Shown: positions 15,682 through 24,883, counted from the first letter of the stretch. The stretch: DNA of 62,693 nucleotides from an uncultured Clostridia bacterium (GCA_947086925.1 CAMUAL010000006.1:1-62693), one strand, 5' to 3'. Numbers and translations are program-made. The notes: generated by a model from the sequence alone, not told the origin.

Positions 15682-16433
15682 AAACGTATTTGCTTACATT
15701 GTCGTACGACGGCACCGAATACAGCGGTTGGCAACGTCAGAAAAACGCAGTCACCGTTCAGCAATCGGCAGAGAACGCGCTTACCGAGCTTTTGGGCGTG
15801 CCCGTGAGCGTAACCGCATCGGGACGCACCGACGAGGGAGTGCACGCGCTCGGGCAAACGGTTTCGTTCGACTGCGAAACTTCCGTTCCCGCGGAAAAAT
15901 TCGCCGAGGCATTGAACTGCAAACTGCCGCGTGATATTCGCGCAATAAAATGTACGCAGGCGGCGGACGGGTTTTGCGCGCGTCGCAGTGCAAAGAAAAA
16001 AACATATGTTTATCGCTTTTATATTTCGGAAAAAGTTATTCCGCATGCCGACCGCTACGCTTTGCGCGTAAATGCGCCGTTAAACGGAGAACTTCTCGGT
16101 CGCGCGGCAAAGTTAATCGAGGGCACGCACGACTTTAAAGAATTTTACTGTTTGGGCTCGTCTGCAAAAACCACCGTACGCACGGTGTATAAAAGCGAAT
16201 TTATAAGTTTGCCCGCGCAGGGACTTATGCCGCCCGCATATGAATTTCGTATTTGCGGCAACGGGTTTTTATATAAAATGGTACGACTTCTCGCGGGCGC
16301 GTTGCTTGCGCTGAACGACGGGAAAATAGCGTTCGAAGATTTCGAATCGGCAATAAACGGCGAGAGCGGAAAAGTAAAAAAGATACCCGCTCCGTCAAAA
16401 GGACTTACTCTTTTAAGCGTTGAATACGAATAA
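15678..16433 (+). CDS. truA: tRNA pseudouridine(38-40) synthase
   Basis: The protein has 251 residues, the usual TruA length. It converts U38, U39 and U40 of the tRNA anticodon arm to pseudouridine. The catalytic aspartate is D52 in SGRTDEGVHALGQ. YDGTEYSGWQRQ near the N-terminus and the RRSAKKKTYVYRF and FLYKMVRLLAGALL blocks are family hallmarks. Its ATG overlaps the ecfT stop by 4 bp, so it is the last gene of the ecf operon. That neighbourhood (ecfA1-ecfA2-ecfT-truA) is conserved in Firmicutes, where ribosomal genes usually flank it; here they do not. Confidence 0.95.
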   Translation: MKTYLLTLSYDGTEYSGWQRQKNAVTVQQSAENALTELLGVPVSVTASGRTDEGVHALGQTVSFDCETSVPAEKFAEALNCKLPRDIRAIKCTQAADGFCARRSAKKKTYVYRFYISEKVIPHADRYALRVNAPLNGELLGRAAKLIEGTHDFKEFYCLGSSAKTTVRTVYKSEFISLPAQGLMPPAYEFRICGNGFLYKMVRLLAGALLALNDGKIAFEDFESAINGESGKVKKIPAPSKGLTLLSVEYE

Positions 16434-16509
16434 CATATGCCCGATTTCGCGCGCCCGTGAGCGGCGGCGGTTACTTTTGCGGCATAGCTCGCAGGCTTGC
16501 GGATTCCTC

Positions 16510-16539
16510 TTGACAAAGTAATCCTTATTACGTTACAAT
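16510..16539 (+). promoter_or_regulatory. Promoter of the Na/Pi cotransporter operon
   Basis: TTGACA (16510-16515), an 18-bp spacer and TACAAT (16534-16539). The leader of about 80 bases carries a small hairpin AATCGT-AAA-ACGATT (16580-16594) before the start at 16628. Confidence 0.75.
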
Positions 16540-16627
16540 AATATCGGTGGAATTCGGCGAAATCCGGTTTCATACATATAATCGTAAAACGATTGTTTTT
16601 CATGTTACGGACGAAAAAAGAGGTTTT

Positions 16628-18334
16628 ATGGACGTAGTAACTGTAATAATCAAATTGCTCGCGGGGTTGGGCATACTCATGACGGGCATAAAAATGCTCA
16701 GCGAAAACTTAGAGCGGAGCGCGGGCAAGGGCATGCGCAAGCTGTTCGGCAAAATCAGCGGAAACCGTTTTGCCGGCATATGCGTGGGTGCGGTTACTAC
16801 CGTTTTGGTAAATTCGTCTTCGGCAACCACTGTAATGGTAATAGGCTTCGTAAACGCGGGACTTATGACGCTGTTTCAGGCAACAAGCATAATAATGGGC
16901 GCGAATATAGGAACGACTCTTACGGGCGTTATTATCGCGCTTTCGGGATTCAATCTCGGCATTTACATGGCGTTTTTGGCGTTTGTGGGCTTGGTTATAG
17001 CCATGATTTCCAAAAACGACACGGTTAAAAAGATAGGCGCGGCGATAACGGGACTCGGACTTATGTTCGTGGGGTTATCGTTTATGAGCCATTCGTTTAA
17101 AAGTCCGATACTTACCGATGCGCTGACGGTTGTGTTCGAGCACGTCACCTTTCCGCTTTTGCTTATACTTATAGGAATAGTGTGCACGGCGGTTTTTCAG
17201 TCGTCCGCCGCAATGACCGCCATTGTGGTTACCATGACGAGCGCGGAAATAATTCCAATAAACAGCGCGCTGTTCGTGGTGCTCGGCACAAACATAGGCA
17301 CGTGTGTTACGGCTATTATAGCTTCGTTCGGAGCAAGCACAAACGCAAAGCGCACGGCTGTGATTCACCTGCTTTTCAATTCGATAGGAACGGTGATTTT
17401 CACCGCGTTTATATGGATATTCCAAAAGCCCGTGGTGTCGCTTTTCGGCATGATGCCCGTTCAGCCCGAAATGCAGGTTGCGCTGTTCCACGTTTGCTTT
17501 AACATTATAACAACCGCGCTTTTGGTGCCGTTTATAAAACCGCTTACAAGACTTGCAACGGCGCTCGTGCGCGAAAAGAAAGACGACGACTCCACACCGA
17601 AAATGTATTACATAGACGACCGTATTTTGCAAACACCCGTAATAGCGGTAGCGCAGGTGCTTAAAGAGGTTTCGCACATGGCGGTACTTGCGCAGGAAAA
17701 TCTCGACCGCGGCATTAACAGCATAGAGCTCGGGAGCTTAGCCGAACGCGAAAAGATTTTGCAGGTAGAAGAAAAGATTAACTTTATCAATAAAGGAGTC
17801 GCGCGGTATCTTATTAAAATGTCGTCGCTCAACTTATCGCGCAGCGACGAAAAACTTATAGGCTCGCTTCACCACGTAATAGGAGATATAGAGCGCATAG
17901 GCGACCACGCCGAAAACTTTTTGGAAGAAGCCGAGCAGATGCAGGAAAACGGCATAACATTCTCGGAAGACGCAATGGACGAACTCGACAACATGTACAA
18001 AAAGGTCAGATATATGTTCGACCGCTGTATTTACGTTTTCGAAAACCGCGACGAAACCGCGCTTAAAGAAATATCGAAACTCGAATCGGAAGTCGATATG
18101 TTAAAGCGCGTACTCGGCAATAATCATATTATGCGTCTTAACAGCGGGAACTGTTCGGTGGAGTGCGGAACTCATTTTTATGCTATTATATCGGCGTTGG
18201 AACGTGTTGCCGACCACCTTACCAACGTAGCGTTCAGCATTAAGAGTCCGTCGGGTTCGCAGTTGGAGGCAATGCAAAAAATCGCAAAAGAGAACGCGAA
18301 AAAACATCACGCACCCAAGGAAGGAAGTAATTGA
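16628..18334 (+). CDS. Na+/phosphate cotransporter family protein with PhoU-like tail
   Basis: The protein has 568 residues from ATG 16628, with AGAGG upstream. An in-frame extension to 16547 lacks family sequence. The first ~320 residues contain two inverted Na/Pi-cotransporter repeats with the Q/N-S-S-(S/A) motifs: VNSSSATTVMVIGFVNAGL and QSSAAMTAIVVT. Each is followed by GANIGTTLTG or GTNIGTCVTA. About eight membrane helices are expected. The C-terminal ~200 residues are helical and PhoU-like (HHVIGDIERIGDHAENFLE and ALERVADHLTNVAFSI). This two-domain form is common in Firmicutes (NptA/YjbB-like) and is thought to move phosphate with Na+, in either direction. The stop overlaps the next start (TTGA), indicating an operon with a ribokinase. 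Confidence 0.9.
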   Translation: MDVVTVIIKLLAGLGILMTGIKMLSENLERSAGKGMRKLFGKISGNRFAGICVGAVTTVLVNSSSATTVMVIGFVNAGLMTLFQATSIIMGANIGTTLTGVIIALSGFNLGIYMAFLAFVGLVIAMISKNDTVKKIGAAITGLGLMFVGLSFMSHSFKSPILTDALTVVFEHVTFPLLLILIGIVCTAVFQSSAAMTAIVVTMTSAEIIPINSALFVVLGTNIGTCVTAIIASFGASTNAKRTAVIHLLFNSIGTVIFTAFIWIFQKPVVSLFGMMPVQPEMQVALFHVCFNIITTALLVPFIKPLTRLATALVREKKDDDSTPKMYYIDDRILQTPVIAVAQVLKEVSHMAVLAQENLDRGINSIELGSLAEREKILQVEEKINFINKGVARYLIKMSSLNLSRSDEKLIGSLHHVIGDIERIGDHAENFLEEAEQMQENGITFSEDAMDELDNMYKKVRYMFDRCIYVFENRDETALKEISKLESEVDMLKRVLGNNHIMRLNSGNCSVECGTHFYAIISALERVADHLTNVAFSIKSPSGSQLEAMQKIAKENAKKHHAPKEGSN

Positions 18335-19251
18335 TTTACGTAGTCGGAAGCATAAATACCGATTTTGCCTTTAATCTGAGTAAGTTTCCCCGCGCGGGCG
18401 AAACCGTTTCGGCGGAAAGTTTAAACGTAAATCTCGGCGGCAAAGGCGCGAATCAGGCGGTAGCGGTGCGCAAAACGGGCGCGCCGTGCACTTTTATAGG
18501 TAAAGTAGGCAATGACGAGCGCGGCTCGGAGCTTAAACGCAAGCTTGCCGAAACGGGTGTAAACACCGATTTCGTTACCGTTGCAAACGCGCCGAGCGGA
18601 CTTGCGGCGGTTTTGGTTCATAAGGGCAATAACCGCATAGTTTTAAGTAAGGGCGCGAACGAATATTTGGAATGTGCCGACGTGAGTCGCGGGCTCGGCG
18701 GCGCAAAGGCGGGCGACGTGCTTGTTTTACAGCTCGAAGTCCCTTTAAATGTGGTTGCTCACGCTTTGCGCGTTGGGAAGAACAAGGGAATGATTACCGT
18801 GCTTAATCCCGCGCCGGCGGTTCCGCTGACTTACGAAATTTACGAAAACGCCGAAATAATAGCTCCGAACGAAACCGAAACGAAAATTCTTACGGGTATA
18901 AATCCCGATTGCGAAGTCAATCTTGCGCTCGCCGTCAAAAAATTCAAAGACATGGGAGCGAACAATATAATAATAACGCTCGGAAGCGCGGGGAGCGCGG
19001 TTGCGGTGGGGCGTGAAATAACTCTTATTCCCGCAATTAAGGTCAAAGCGGCTGATACTACCGCCGCGGGCGATACGTACATAGGAGCGTTCGCCGCAAA
19101 AACGGAGAGCGGGCAGGATATTTTGTCCTCCGCGAAATTCGCAACCTATGCAAGCGCGCTAAAAGTGACAAGGCGCGGAGCGGCGGCGGCGATTCCCTCT
19201 ATCGAAGAAACCGAAGCGTTTATAAAACAAACAAATAAGGAAAGCAGATAA
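18331..19251 (+). CDS. rbsK: Ribokinase (PfkB family)
   Basis: The protein has 306 residues with a TTG start inside the stop of the previous gene and AAGGAAG just upstream. It phosphorylates ribose at O5, or a related sugar or nucleoside. The PfkB N-terminal motif is seen as GSINTDF and GGKGANQAVAVRKTGAPCTFIGKVGNDERG. The C-terminal anion-hole and base motif is DTTAAGDTYIGAF with the catalytic base D248. These are the ribokinase forms of the two PfkB signatures. No ribose transporter or rbsD is nearby. Its partners, a phosphate transporter and a PHP phosphoesterase, would fit scavenging of ribose phosphates, which is only an inference. Confidence 0.88.
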   Translation: MIYVVGSINTDFAFNLSKFPRAGETVSAESLNVNLGGKGANQAVAVRKTGAPCTFIGKVGNDERGSELKRKLAETGVNTDFVTVANAPSGLAAVLVHKGNNRIVLSKGANEYLECADVSRGLGGAKAGDVLVLQLEVPLNVVAHALRVGKNKGMITVLNPAPAVPLTYEIYENAEIIAPNETETKILTGINPDCEVNLALAVKKFKDMGANNIIITLGSAGSAVAVGREITLIPAIKVKAADTTAAGDTYIGAFAAKTESGQDILSSAKFATYASALKVTRRGAAAAIPSIEETEAFIKQTNKESR

Positions 19252-19925
19252 TGAAGATAGATACTCATACACACACAAACGGCGTAAGCTTTTGTAGCGA
19301 AGTTACTCCGGAAGAATACGTTTCGCTGTACCGCGATGCCGGATACGGCGCGGTTATACTTACAAACCACTATTCGCGCATGTATATGTTCCGTTACGGC
19401 GATACGTTCGACGAGCAGATAAAAATATTTTTAAACGAGTACCGCAAGGCTAAGCGGTTGGGCGACGAAGCGGGTTTGCCCGTGATTCTCGGCGCGGAAG
19501 TTGCCATTTCCACACCTAAAAGTCCGTATATAGAGTTTTTGCTTTACGGCGCGGACGAGGAATTTTTTATGAGCAACCCGCGGCTTTACGATAAAAGTCA
19601 GTCCGAATTGTATAAAATCTGCAACGATAACGGCGTTTTGATGTTTCAGTCGCACCCTTTTCGCGACGAACAGGGGCATTTTCCGCAAGACCCCGAATTT
19701 ATGGACGGCACCGAAATCAACTGCCACCCGTACTTTTTACGGCACGAGGACAAGTTGTACGAGTTCGCCGACAAGCATAATCTTATGATTGTTTGCGGAA
19801 GCGATTTTCACTTTGCGTATCAGGCGGGAACGGCGGCAACGATAGTCCCCGACGGCATAACCGACAGCAAGCGGTTTGCCGACTTTCTGCGCGGCAATCC
19901 TCGTCCCGAGATTTTCATTAAATAA
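19251..19925 (+). CDS. PHP-domain metal-dependent phosphoesterase
   Basis: The protein has 224 residues and its ATG shares one base with the rbsK stop. PHP metal-ligand motifs appear in order: H6-T-H8 at the N-terminus, LTNHY, GAEV, QSHPFR, and CGSDFHFAY near the C-terminus. This is the full set expected for a trinuclear metal site. The family includes histidinol phosphatases, DNA polymerase proofreading domains and small phosphoesterases. With no polymerase or his genes near, the substrate is unknown. It closes the operon and is followed by a strong terminator. Confidence 0.82.
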   Translation: MKIDTHTHTNGVSFCSEVTPEEYVSLYRDAGYGAVILTNHYSRMYMFRYGDTFDEQIKIFLNEYRKAKRLGDEAGLPVILGAEVAISTPKSPYIEFLLYGADEEFFMSNPRLYDKSQSELYKICNDNGVLMFQSHPFRDEQGHFPQDPEFMDGTEINCHPYFLRHEDKLYEFADKHNLMIVCGSDFHFAYQAGTAATIVPDGITDSKRFADFLRGNPRPEIFIK

Positions 19926-19980
19926 AGCGGGGAAGCCGAAAAATCGGATAAAAAAATTTCAGAGTAAAACACAAACGGCA

Positions 19981-20026
19981 AAAACGGGTAAAAATTACCG
20001 AAAACGGCGATTTTTACCCGTTTTTT
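19981..20026 (+). terminator. Intrinsic terminator after the PHP gene
   Basis: AAAACGGGTAAAAAT (19981-19995) pairs perfectly with ATTTTTACCCGTTTT (20010-20024), and the T-run continues past 20024. It separates this operon from the fab promoter. Confidence 0.92.
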
Positions 20027-20068
20027 ATTTGAAACGCGCCGATTTTGCTTTAAATTTTACGAATACGG

Positions 20069-20097
20069 TTGACATAATTTATTAGCCCATATATAAT
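20069..20097 (+). promoter_or_regulatory. Consensus promoter of the fab-acc operon
   Basis: TTGACA (20069-20074), a 17-bp spacer and TATAAT (20092-20097). The leader is about 73 bases. I saw no FapR-like or FabT-like palindrome over it. Confidence 0.88.
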
Positions 20098-20176
20098 ATA
20101 ATAAGCGATGGGTGTGTGCATTTAAAATCATATGTGTGCGCTCTTTGCCACTAAAATTAAGGACAAGTTATATTTA

Positions 20177-21136
20177 ATGAGTTTTTATATAGCGGGCACG
20201 GGAAGCGCTCTGCCAGAAAAAATCGTAACAAACGACGACCTCGGCAAGATAGTCGAAACAAGCGACGAGTGGATTCGTACACGCACGGGAATAAGGAACA
20301 GACGGGTTCTCACGCACGAAACTCTTACTTCGCTTACAACCGATGCGGCGCGTCTGGCGCTCGGCGACGCGGGTTTAAAAGCGGACGAAATCGATTTGGT
20401 GATTTGCGCCACGCTTAAAGGAGACACGATTACTCCTTCGCAGGCTTGTCTTACGGCGGCGGAACTCGGTATTTGCGCGCCTTGTTTCGATATTAACGCG
20501 GCATGCAGTGCAATGCTGTACTCGCTCGAAGTTGCCGATTCGTTTATAACGAGCGGCAAAGCAAATAACGTGCTCGTGCTTACTTGCGAAGCAATGAGCA
20601 AACAAATCGATTGGTCGGACCGCAGTACTTGCGTGTTGTTCGGCGACGGCGCCGCCGCGCTCGTAATAAGAAAAGGCAAGGGACTGCTCGGGCATTGCAT
20701 GACGTGCGTACCGAACGGCAAAACCATATTCACGCCTTCATACGACGGCGAAAGCCCGTTTTCGACTCTTGAAAAAAACAAAGTCGCGCTTCATATGGAC
20801 GGTCAGGAAACGTATAAATTTGCGGTAAACACAATGATTGCGCAAATGGAAGCGGTGCTTGCCGCGGCGCACCTTACCGCCGACGACATAGACTATGTTT
20901 TGCCGCATCAGGCGAACATAAGAATAATCGACGCGGCGAAAAAGCGTTTCGGACTTGCCGACGAAAAGGTGCTTACAAACATAGCGTCGTACGGCAATAT
21001 GTCGGCAACGAGTATTCCCGTACTGCTCGACGAAAACGCAAAGGCGGGCAAATTCCGCAAGGGCGATAAGCTTATGATGGTTGCGTTCGGCGCGGGCATG
21101 ACTGCGGCGGCAACAATCATAGAGTGGAACAAATAA
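20177..21136 (+). CDS. fabH: Beta-ketoacyl-ACP synthase III
   Basis: The protein has 319 residues from ATG 20177, where the conserved start MSFYIAGTGSALPE begins; an in-frame extension to 20132 has no family match. FabH condenses acetyl-CoA with malonyl-ACP to start fatty-acid synthesis. The catalytic triad is C110 in NAACSAM, His in PHQAN and Asn in NIASYGNMSATS. RTRTGIRNRR near residue 35 binds CoA. It is the first gene of a nine-gene fab-acc operon with its own consensus promoter. Confidence 0.96.
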   Translation: MSFYIAGTGSALPEKIVTNDDLGKIVETSDEWIRTRTGIRNRRVLTHETLTSLTTDAARLALGDAGLKADEIDLVICATLKGDTITPSQACLTAAELGICAPCFDINAACSAMLYSLEVADSFITSGKANNVLVLTCEAMSKQIDWSDRSTCVLFGDGAAALVIRKGKGLLGHCMTCVPNGKTIFTPSYDGESPFSTLEKNKVALHMDGQETYKFAVNTMIAQMEAVLAAAHLTADDIDYVLPHQANIRIIDAAKKRFGLADEKVLTNIASYGNMSATSIPVLLDENAKAGKFRKGDKLMMVAFGAGMTAAATIIEWNK

Positions 21137-21226
21137 AAAGAGGTATCAAAGCTTAGCAAGCTTAATACATAAATCAAAAAACGAAATCAAACTGCGGCAA
21201 AGCCGCAATATCAGGAGGAATCAACT

Positions 21227-21448
21227 ATGGAAACAATCAAGACTTTGGCGGAAATCGTAAACGAATATAAAGGTGAAACGCTTGAAATAAACGAACAGAC
21301 CACTTTTGAAGACCTCGGCTTCGATTCACTCGATAAAGTGGACCTTATGATGCAGGTCGAAGAAAAATTCGACGTAACTTTGGGCGACGACCTTGTTGTA
21401 AACAACATGGGCGAACTTGCCGCTAAAATAGACGAGCTTAAAAAGTAA
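21227..21448 (+). CDS. acpP: Acyl carrier protein
   Basis: The protein has 73 residues. Its AGGAGG sits eight bases before the ATG, one of the strongest ribosome sites here, fitting the high amount of ACP needed. The phosphopantetheine attachment serine is S34 in LGFDSLDKVDLMM. The protein is acidic and helical, with FDVTLGDD as the third-helix region. The 90-bp gap after fabH holds two small hairpins (AAGCTTAGCAAGCTT and TGCGGCAAAGCCGCA) that may protect or space the acpP message. Confidence 0.95.
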   Translation: METIKTLAEIVNEYKGETLEINEQTTFEDLGFDSLDKVDLMMQVEEKFDVTLGDDLVVNNMGELAAKIDELKK

Positions 21449-21449
21449 A

Positions 21450-22289
21450 ATGAGCAGAGCTTTTTTGTTTGCGGGGCAGGGCGCTCAAATGCCGGGAATG
21501 GCATGCGAGCTTAATCTGCCGCGCGTACGGGAGCTGTTTGAATCAGCCGAGCGTGTTATACCGGGCATAACCGATATAATACAAAACGGTCCCATGGATA
21601 AATTGAGCATAACCGTAAACACTCAGCCGGCAATGTTCGTTGCCGATTTGGCTTACGCTTATGCCGCAGAAGAAATTTCGGGTGCACCGAGCGCGGTGTG
21701 CGGTTTTTCCGTGGGCGAAATTCCCGCTCTTACCTATGCGGGGGTTTTGTCGGTATCCGACGGATTAAAGATAATAGCAAAGCGAGCGGCTTTAATGCAG
21801 GAGGCATGCGAGCGGCACGGCGGCGCAATGATTGCGGCTGTAAATCTTACGCCCGAGCAGGCGGAGGAGGCGGCGGCACGGTGCGGAGCATGGACTGCAA
21901 ACTACAATGCGCCCCGTCAAACGGTTATAGCCGTTACCGCAGAAAACGAAGCCAAACTCACTTCGGTAATAGCCGAAATGGGCGGACGCGGCATAAAACT
22001 CAAAGTTTCGGGAGCGTTTCACTGCCCTTTGCTCGGCGAAGCATCGGAAAAATTCACCGAGTTTTTAAGCGGTTTCGAATTTTCCGCTCCGAAGATTCCC
22101 GTTTACGCCAATCTTACGGCACAGCCTTACAAAAAGGGCGAGGAAGTTGCAACGCTCGGCAAGCAAATGTGTTCGCCTGTCAAATTCACTCGGACGATTC
22201 ATAACATGATAAATGACGGCATAGACGAATTTACCGAAGTGGGACCGGGAAAGGTTCTTACGGGGCTTGTTTCGAAAATAAGACAGTAA
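21450..22289 (+). CDS. fabD: Malonyl-CoA:ACP transacylase
   Basis: The protein has 279 residues and starts one base after the acpP stop. The nucleophile is S87 in GFSVGE (the common form is GHSLGE). The N-terminal oxyanion loop is FAGQGAQ, and the catalytic His lies in SGAFHCPLL. It loads malonate onto ACP. The C-terminal EVGPGKVLTGLV block is typical. A terminator-like hairpin follows before fabG. Confidence 0.94.
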   Translation: MSRAFLFAGQGAQMPGMACELNLPRVRELFESAERVIPGITDIIQNGPMDKLSITVNTQPAMFVADLAYAYAAEEISGAPSAVCGFSVGEIPALTYAGVLSVSDGLKIIAKRAALMQEACERHGGAMIAAVNLTPEQAEEAAARCGAWTANYNAPRQTVIAVTAENEAKLTSVIAEMGGRGIKLKVSGAFHCPLLGEASEKFTEFLSGFEFSAPKIPVYANLTAQPYKKGEEVATLGKQMCSPVKFTRTIHNMINDGIDEFTEVGPGKVLTGLVSKIRQ

Positions 22290-22293
22290 TCTC

Positions 22294-22333
22294 AAAGCAA
22301 GGCGTATAAAACGGTACATACGCTTTGCTTTTT
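22294..22333 (+). terminator. Internal terminator-like hairpin between fabD and fabG
   Basis: AAAGCAAGGCGTAT (22294-22307) pairs with ATACGCTTTGCTTT (22318-22331) with a single G-T pair, followed by T residues. It would end some transcripts after fabD and lower the level of fabG and later genes, unless a promoter lies in the A/T-rich 60 bp before fabG. Confidence 0.65.
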
Positions 22334-22413
22334 ACGTGCAAAACGCAAAAAACAATGTCTTTACGCGTAAAATGCACGGAAAAAATATAAAAAAATTATC
22401 GGAAGGTATTTTT

Positions 22414-23151
22414 ATGGACAGTATATTAAAAGGAAAAACCGTAGTCGTAACGGGCGGCGTTCGCGGAATAGGACTTGCAATCGCGGAGCGTTGTGCCGAA
22501 AAGGGCGCGAATATCGCAATACCGTATGTTTTCGTGGACCCCGAGCCTGCGCTTAAAACCTTGCGCAATTACAAAGTAAAAGCCGAGGCGTACGAGTGCG
22601 ACGTATCCGATTTTGACGCTACCAAAACGGTTTGCGATAAAATAATAGCCGATTTCGGTTCGGTTGACGCGCTTGTAAACAACGCGGGCATTACGGCGGA
22701 CAAGCTTATATTGCGCATGACGGAGCAAGATTTCGATAAAGTTATAGCGGTAAATCTTAAAGGCGCGTTCAACATGATTAAGCACCTTACCCAGAATTTT
22801 ATGCGTAACCGCGGAGGCGCGATTGTAAACATAAGCAGTGTAGTCGGTCTTATGGGCAACGCGGGACAAGCCAACTATTCGGCAAGCAAAGCGGGACTTA
22901 TCGGACTCACCAAAACGGTGGCGCGCGAACTCGCAAGTCGCGGAGTTACGTGCAATGCGGTGGCTCCCGGATTTATCGCAACGGCTATGACCGACGCTCT
23001 CACCGAGGAGCAGAAAGACGCAATCAAAAAGCAGATACCGCTCGGATTTATCGGCAACCCCGACGACGTTGCCCGCACGGTGCTGTTTTATCTCGAAAAC
23101 CGTTATATAACGGGTGAAGTTATAAAAGTTGACGGAGGCATGTACATTTAA
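22414..23151 (+). CDS. fabG: 3-oxoacyl-ACP reductase
   Basis: The protein has 245 residues from ATG 22414, with GGAAGG eight bases upstream; the frame is open back to a GTG at 22336 but that part has no family sequence. It is a short-chain dehydrogenase: the NADPH loop is TGGVRGIG (13-20), with the structural NNAG at 89-92. The catalytic residues are S142, Y155 and K159 (ISSVVG and YSASK). It reduces 3-oxoacyl-ACP in each elongation round. Its stop shares a base with the fabF start. Confidence 0.95.
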   Translation: MDSILKGKTVVVTGGVRGIGLAIAERCAEKGANIAIPYVFVDPEPALKTLRNYKVKAEAYECDVSDFDATKTVCDKIIADFGSVDALVNNAGITADKLILRMTEQDFDKVIAVNLKGAFNMIKHLTQNFMRNRGGAIVNISSVVGLMGNAGQANYSASKAGLIGLTKTVARELASRGVTCNAVAPGFIATAMTDALTEEQKDAIKKQIPLGFIGNPDDVARTVLFYLENRYITGEVIKVDGGMYI

Positions 23152-24383
23152 TGAATAGGCGCGTAGCAGTAACGGGATTGGGCGTAATTTCGCCCGTAGG
23201 CAACGATAAAGACACCGTGTGGAATGCAATCAAGCAGGGCAAAAACGGTATTGCGCGTGTTACAAAATTCGACGTAACCGATTTTAAGGCTACACTTGCG
23301 GCGGAGGTTAAAGACTTCGACCCGCTTTTATACATGGCAAAGGGCGACCTTCGCAAAAACGATTTATACACGCAGTATGCCGTAGCCGCCGCAACTCAGG
23401 CGGTTGAAGACAGCGGTATATCGGGCAAAATAGACCCCGAGCGTTTCGGCGTTTACGTGGGTAGCGGCATAGGCGGAATTTCCACCATGATGACCGAACA
23501 TTCCAAACTTTTGGAGGGCGGATACCGCAAAGTAAGTCCGTTCTTTGTTCCCATGATGATATCCAACATGGCAACGGGCACCATCGCCATTAAATTTCAC
23601 GCGTGCGGCGTAACCCTTCCCATAGTTACGGCTTGCGCTACAAGCAGTAACAGCATAGGCGAAGCGTTTCGCGCAATCAAGCACGGCTATGCCGACGCGA
23701 TTATCGCGGGCGGCGCGGAAGCGGCGGTAAATCCGCTTGCTTTCGGCGGTTTTATAAACTGCATGGCACTTTCGCAATCGGCCGACCCCGACGCCGCAAG
23801 TATACCGTTTGATAAACGCCGCGGCGGATTCGTAATGGGCGAGGGCGGCGTAATTCTCGTACTCGAAGAATACGAGCATGCGGTAAAGCGCGGAGCGAAC
23901 ATTTACGCCGAAATGACGGGATACGGCAACACCGACGACGCTCACCACATTACCGCGCCCGACCCCGAGGCAACTCAGTCGGCGCGTGCAATCCGCATAG
24001 CAAAAGAGGAGAGCGGAATCCAAGGCGGCGAAGGCGTTTACATAAACGCGCACGGCACGGGCACGCCGCTTAACGATAAAACCGAAACGCTTGCAATAAA
24101 AAAGGCATTCGGCGAATCGGAAGCAAAGAAAATAAAAGTAAGTTCCACAAAGAGTATGACGGGTCATATGTTGGGCGCGGCGGGCGCAATGGAAGCGTTT
24201 GTTTCGGTGCTTGCTCTCCGCGACGGAATAGTTCCGCCCACAATCAACTACCGTGAACCCGACCCCGAGTGCGATTTGTTTGTAACTCCCAACAAAGCAG
24301 TTAAAGCCGACATAAAATACGCGCTGTCGTCGTCGCTCGGTTTCGGCGGACACAACGCATGCGTGGCATTCAAAAAAGCATAA
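23151..24383 (+). CDS. fabF: Beta-ketoacyl-ACP synthase II
   Basis: The protein has 410 residues. The elongating condensing enzyme has C162 in TACATSSNS and two His in NAHGTGTPLND and GHMLGAAGAME, the FabB/FabF Cys-His-His set. The length matches FabF. The N-terminal RRVAVTGLGVISPVGND and C-terminal SSLGFGGHNACVAFK are typical. It is followed 23 bp later by accB. Confidence 0.96.
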   Translation: MNRRVAVTGLGVISPVGNDKDTVWNAIKQGKNGIARVTKFDVTDFKATLAAEVKDFDPLLYMAKGDLRKNDLYTQYAVAAATQAVEDSGISGKIDPERFGVYVGSGIGGISTMMTEHSKLLEGGYRKVSPFFVPMMISNMATGTIAIKFHACGVTLPIVTACATSSNSIGEAFRAIKHGYADAIIAGGAEAAVNPLAFGGFINCMALSQSADPDAASIPFDKRRGGFVMGEGGVILVLEEYEHAVKRGANIYAEMTGYGNTDDAHHITAPDPEATQSARAIRIAKEESGIQGGEGVYINAHGTGTPLNDKTETLAIKKAFGESEAKKIKVSSTKSMTGHMLGAAGAMEAFVSVLALRDGIVPPTINYREPDPECDLFVTPNKAVKADIKYALSSSLGFGGHNACVAFKKA

Positions 24384-24406
24384 CAACTGCGTTCAAGAGG
24401 TGAATT

Positions 24407-24874
24407 ATGGACATTAAAACTATTAAAACGCTTATAAATTTATTCGAAAATTCTCAGCTCGGCGAAATGGAAGTGGAATCGGGCGACGCCGCCGACAAAT
24501 TGCGCGTGACGTTAAAAAAGAATTCGTCCGCGGCTACCGTTGCGGTTTCCGTCCCCGCGGCTGTTCCGCAGACCGAATCCGCACCCGCTCAGCTTAAAGC
24601 CGAAACGGGACTCAGCGAGGGCGTTCTCGATTACAACCTTGTGCAAGAAATAAAGTCGCCCATGGTAGGCGTGTTTTATTCCGCGCCGTCGCCCGAGTCG
24701 GAGCCTTTCGTTACTCGCGGCAGTAAGGTTAAAAAGGGTGACACTCTTTGCATAATCGAGGCAATGAAGCTCATGAACGAGGTGGTTGCCGAACGCGACG
24801 GGGAAATCGTGGAGATTTTGCCCAAGTCGGGAGAACTTGTGGAATTCGGACAAGTTCTGTTTAAAATATTTTAG
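24407..24874 (+). CDS. accB: Biotin carboxyl carrier protein of acetyl-CoA carboxylase
   Basis: The protein has 155 residues, with GAGGTG before the ATG. The C-terminal biotinyl domain carries K121 in IIEAMKLMNE. The N-terminal helical part (1-38) and an Ala/Pro/Val-rich linker (40-66) precede it. It carries CO2 between AccC and AccAD. Spacing to accC is 9 bp. Confidence 0.96.
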   Translation: MDIKTIKTLINLFENSQLGEMEVESGDAADKLRVTLKKNSSAATVAVSVPAAVPQTESAPAQLKAETGLSEGVLDYNLVQEIKSPMVGVFYSAPSPESEPFVTRGSKVKKGDTLCIIEAMKLMNEVVAERDGEIVEILPKSGELVEFGQVLFKIF

Positions 24875-24883
24875 GATAAAACA

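Noticed and set aside
20075..20176. FapR or FabT operator in the fab leader
   Set aside because: No palindrome of either type was found; only A/T-rich sequence and the promoter are present.
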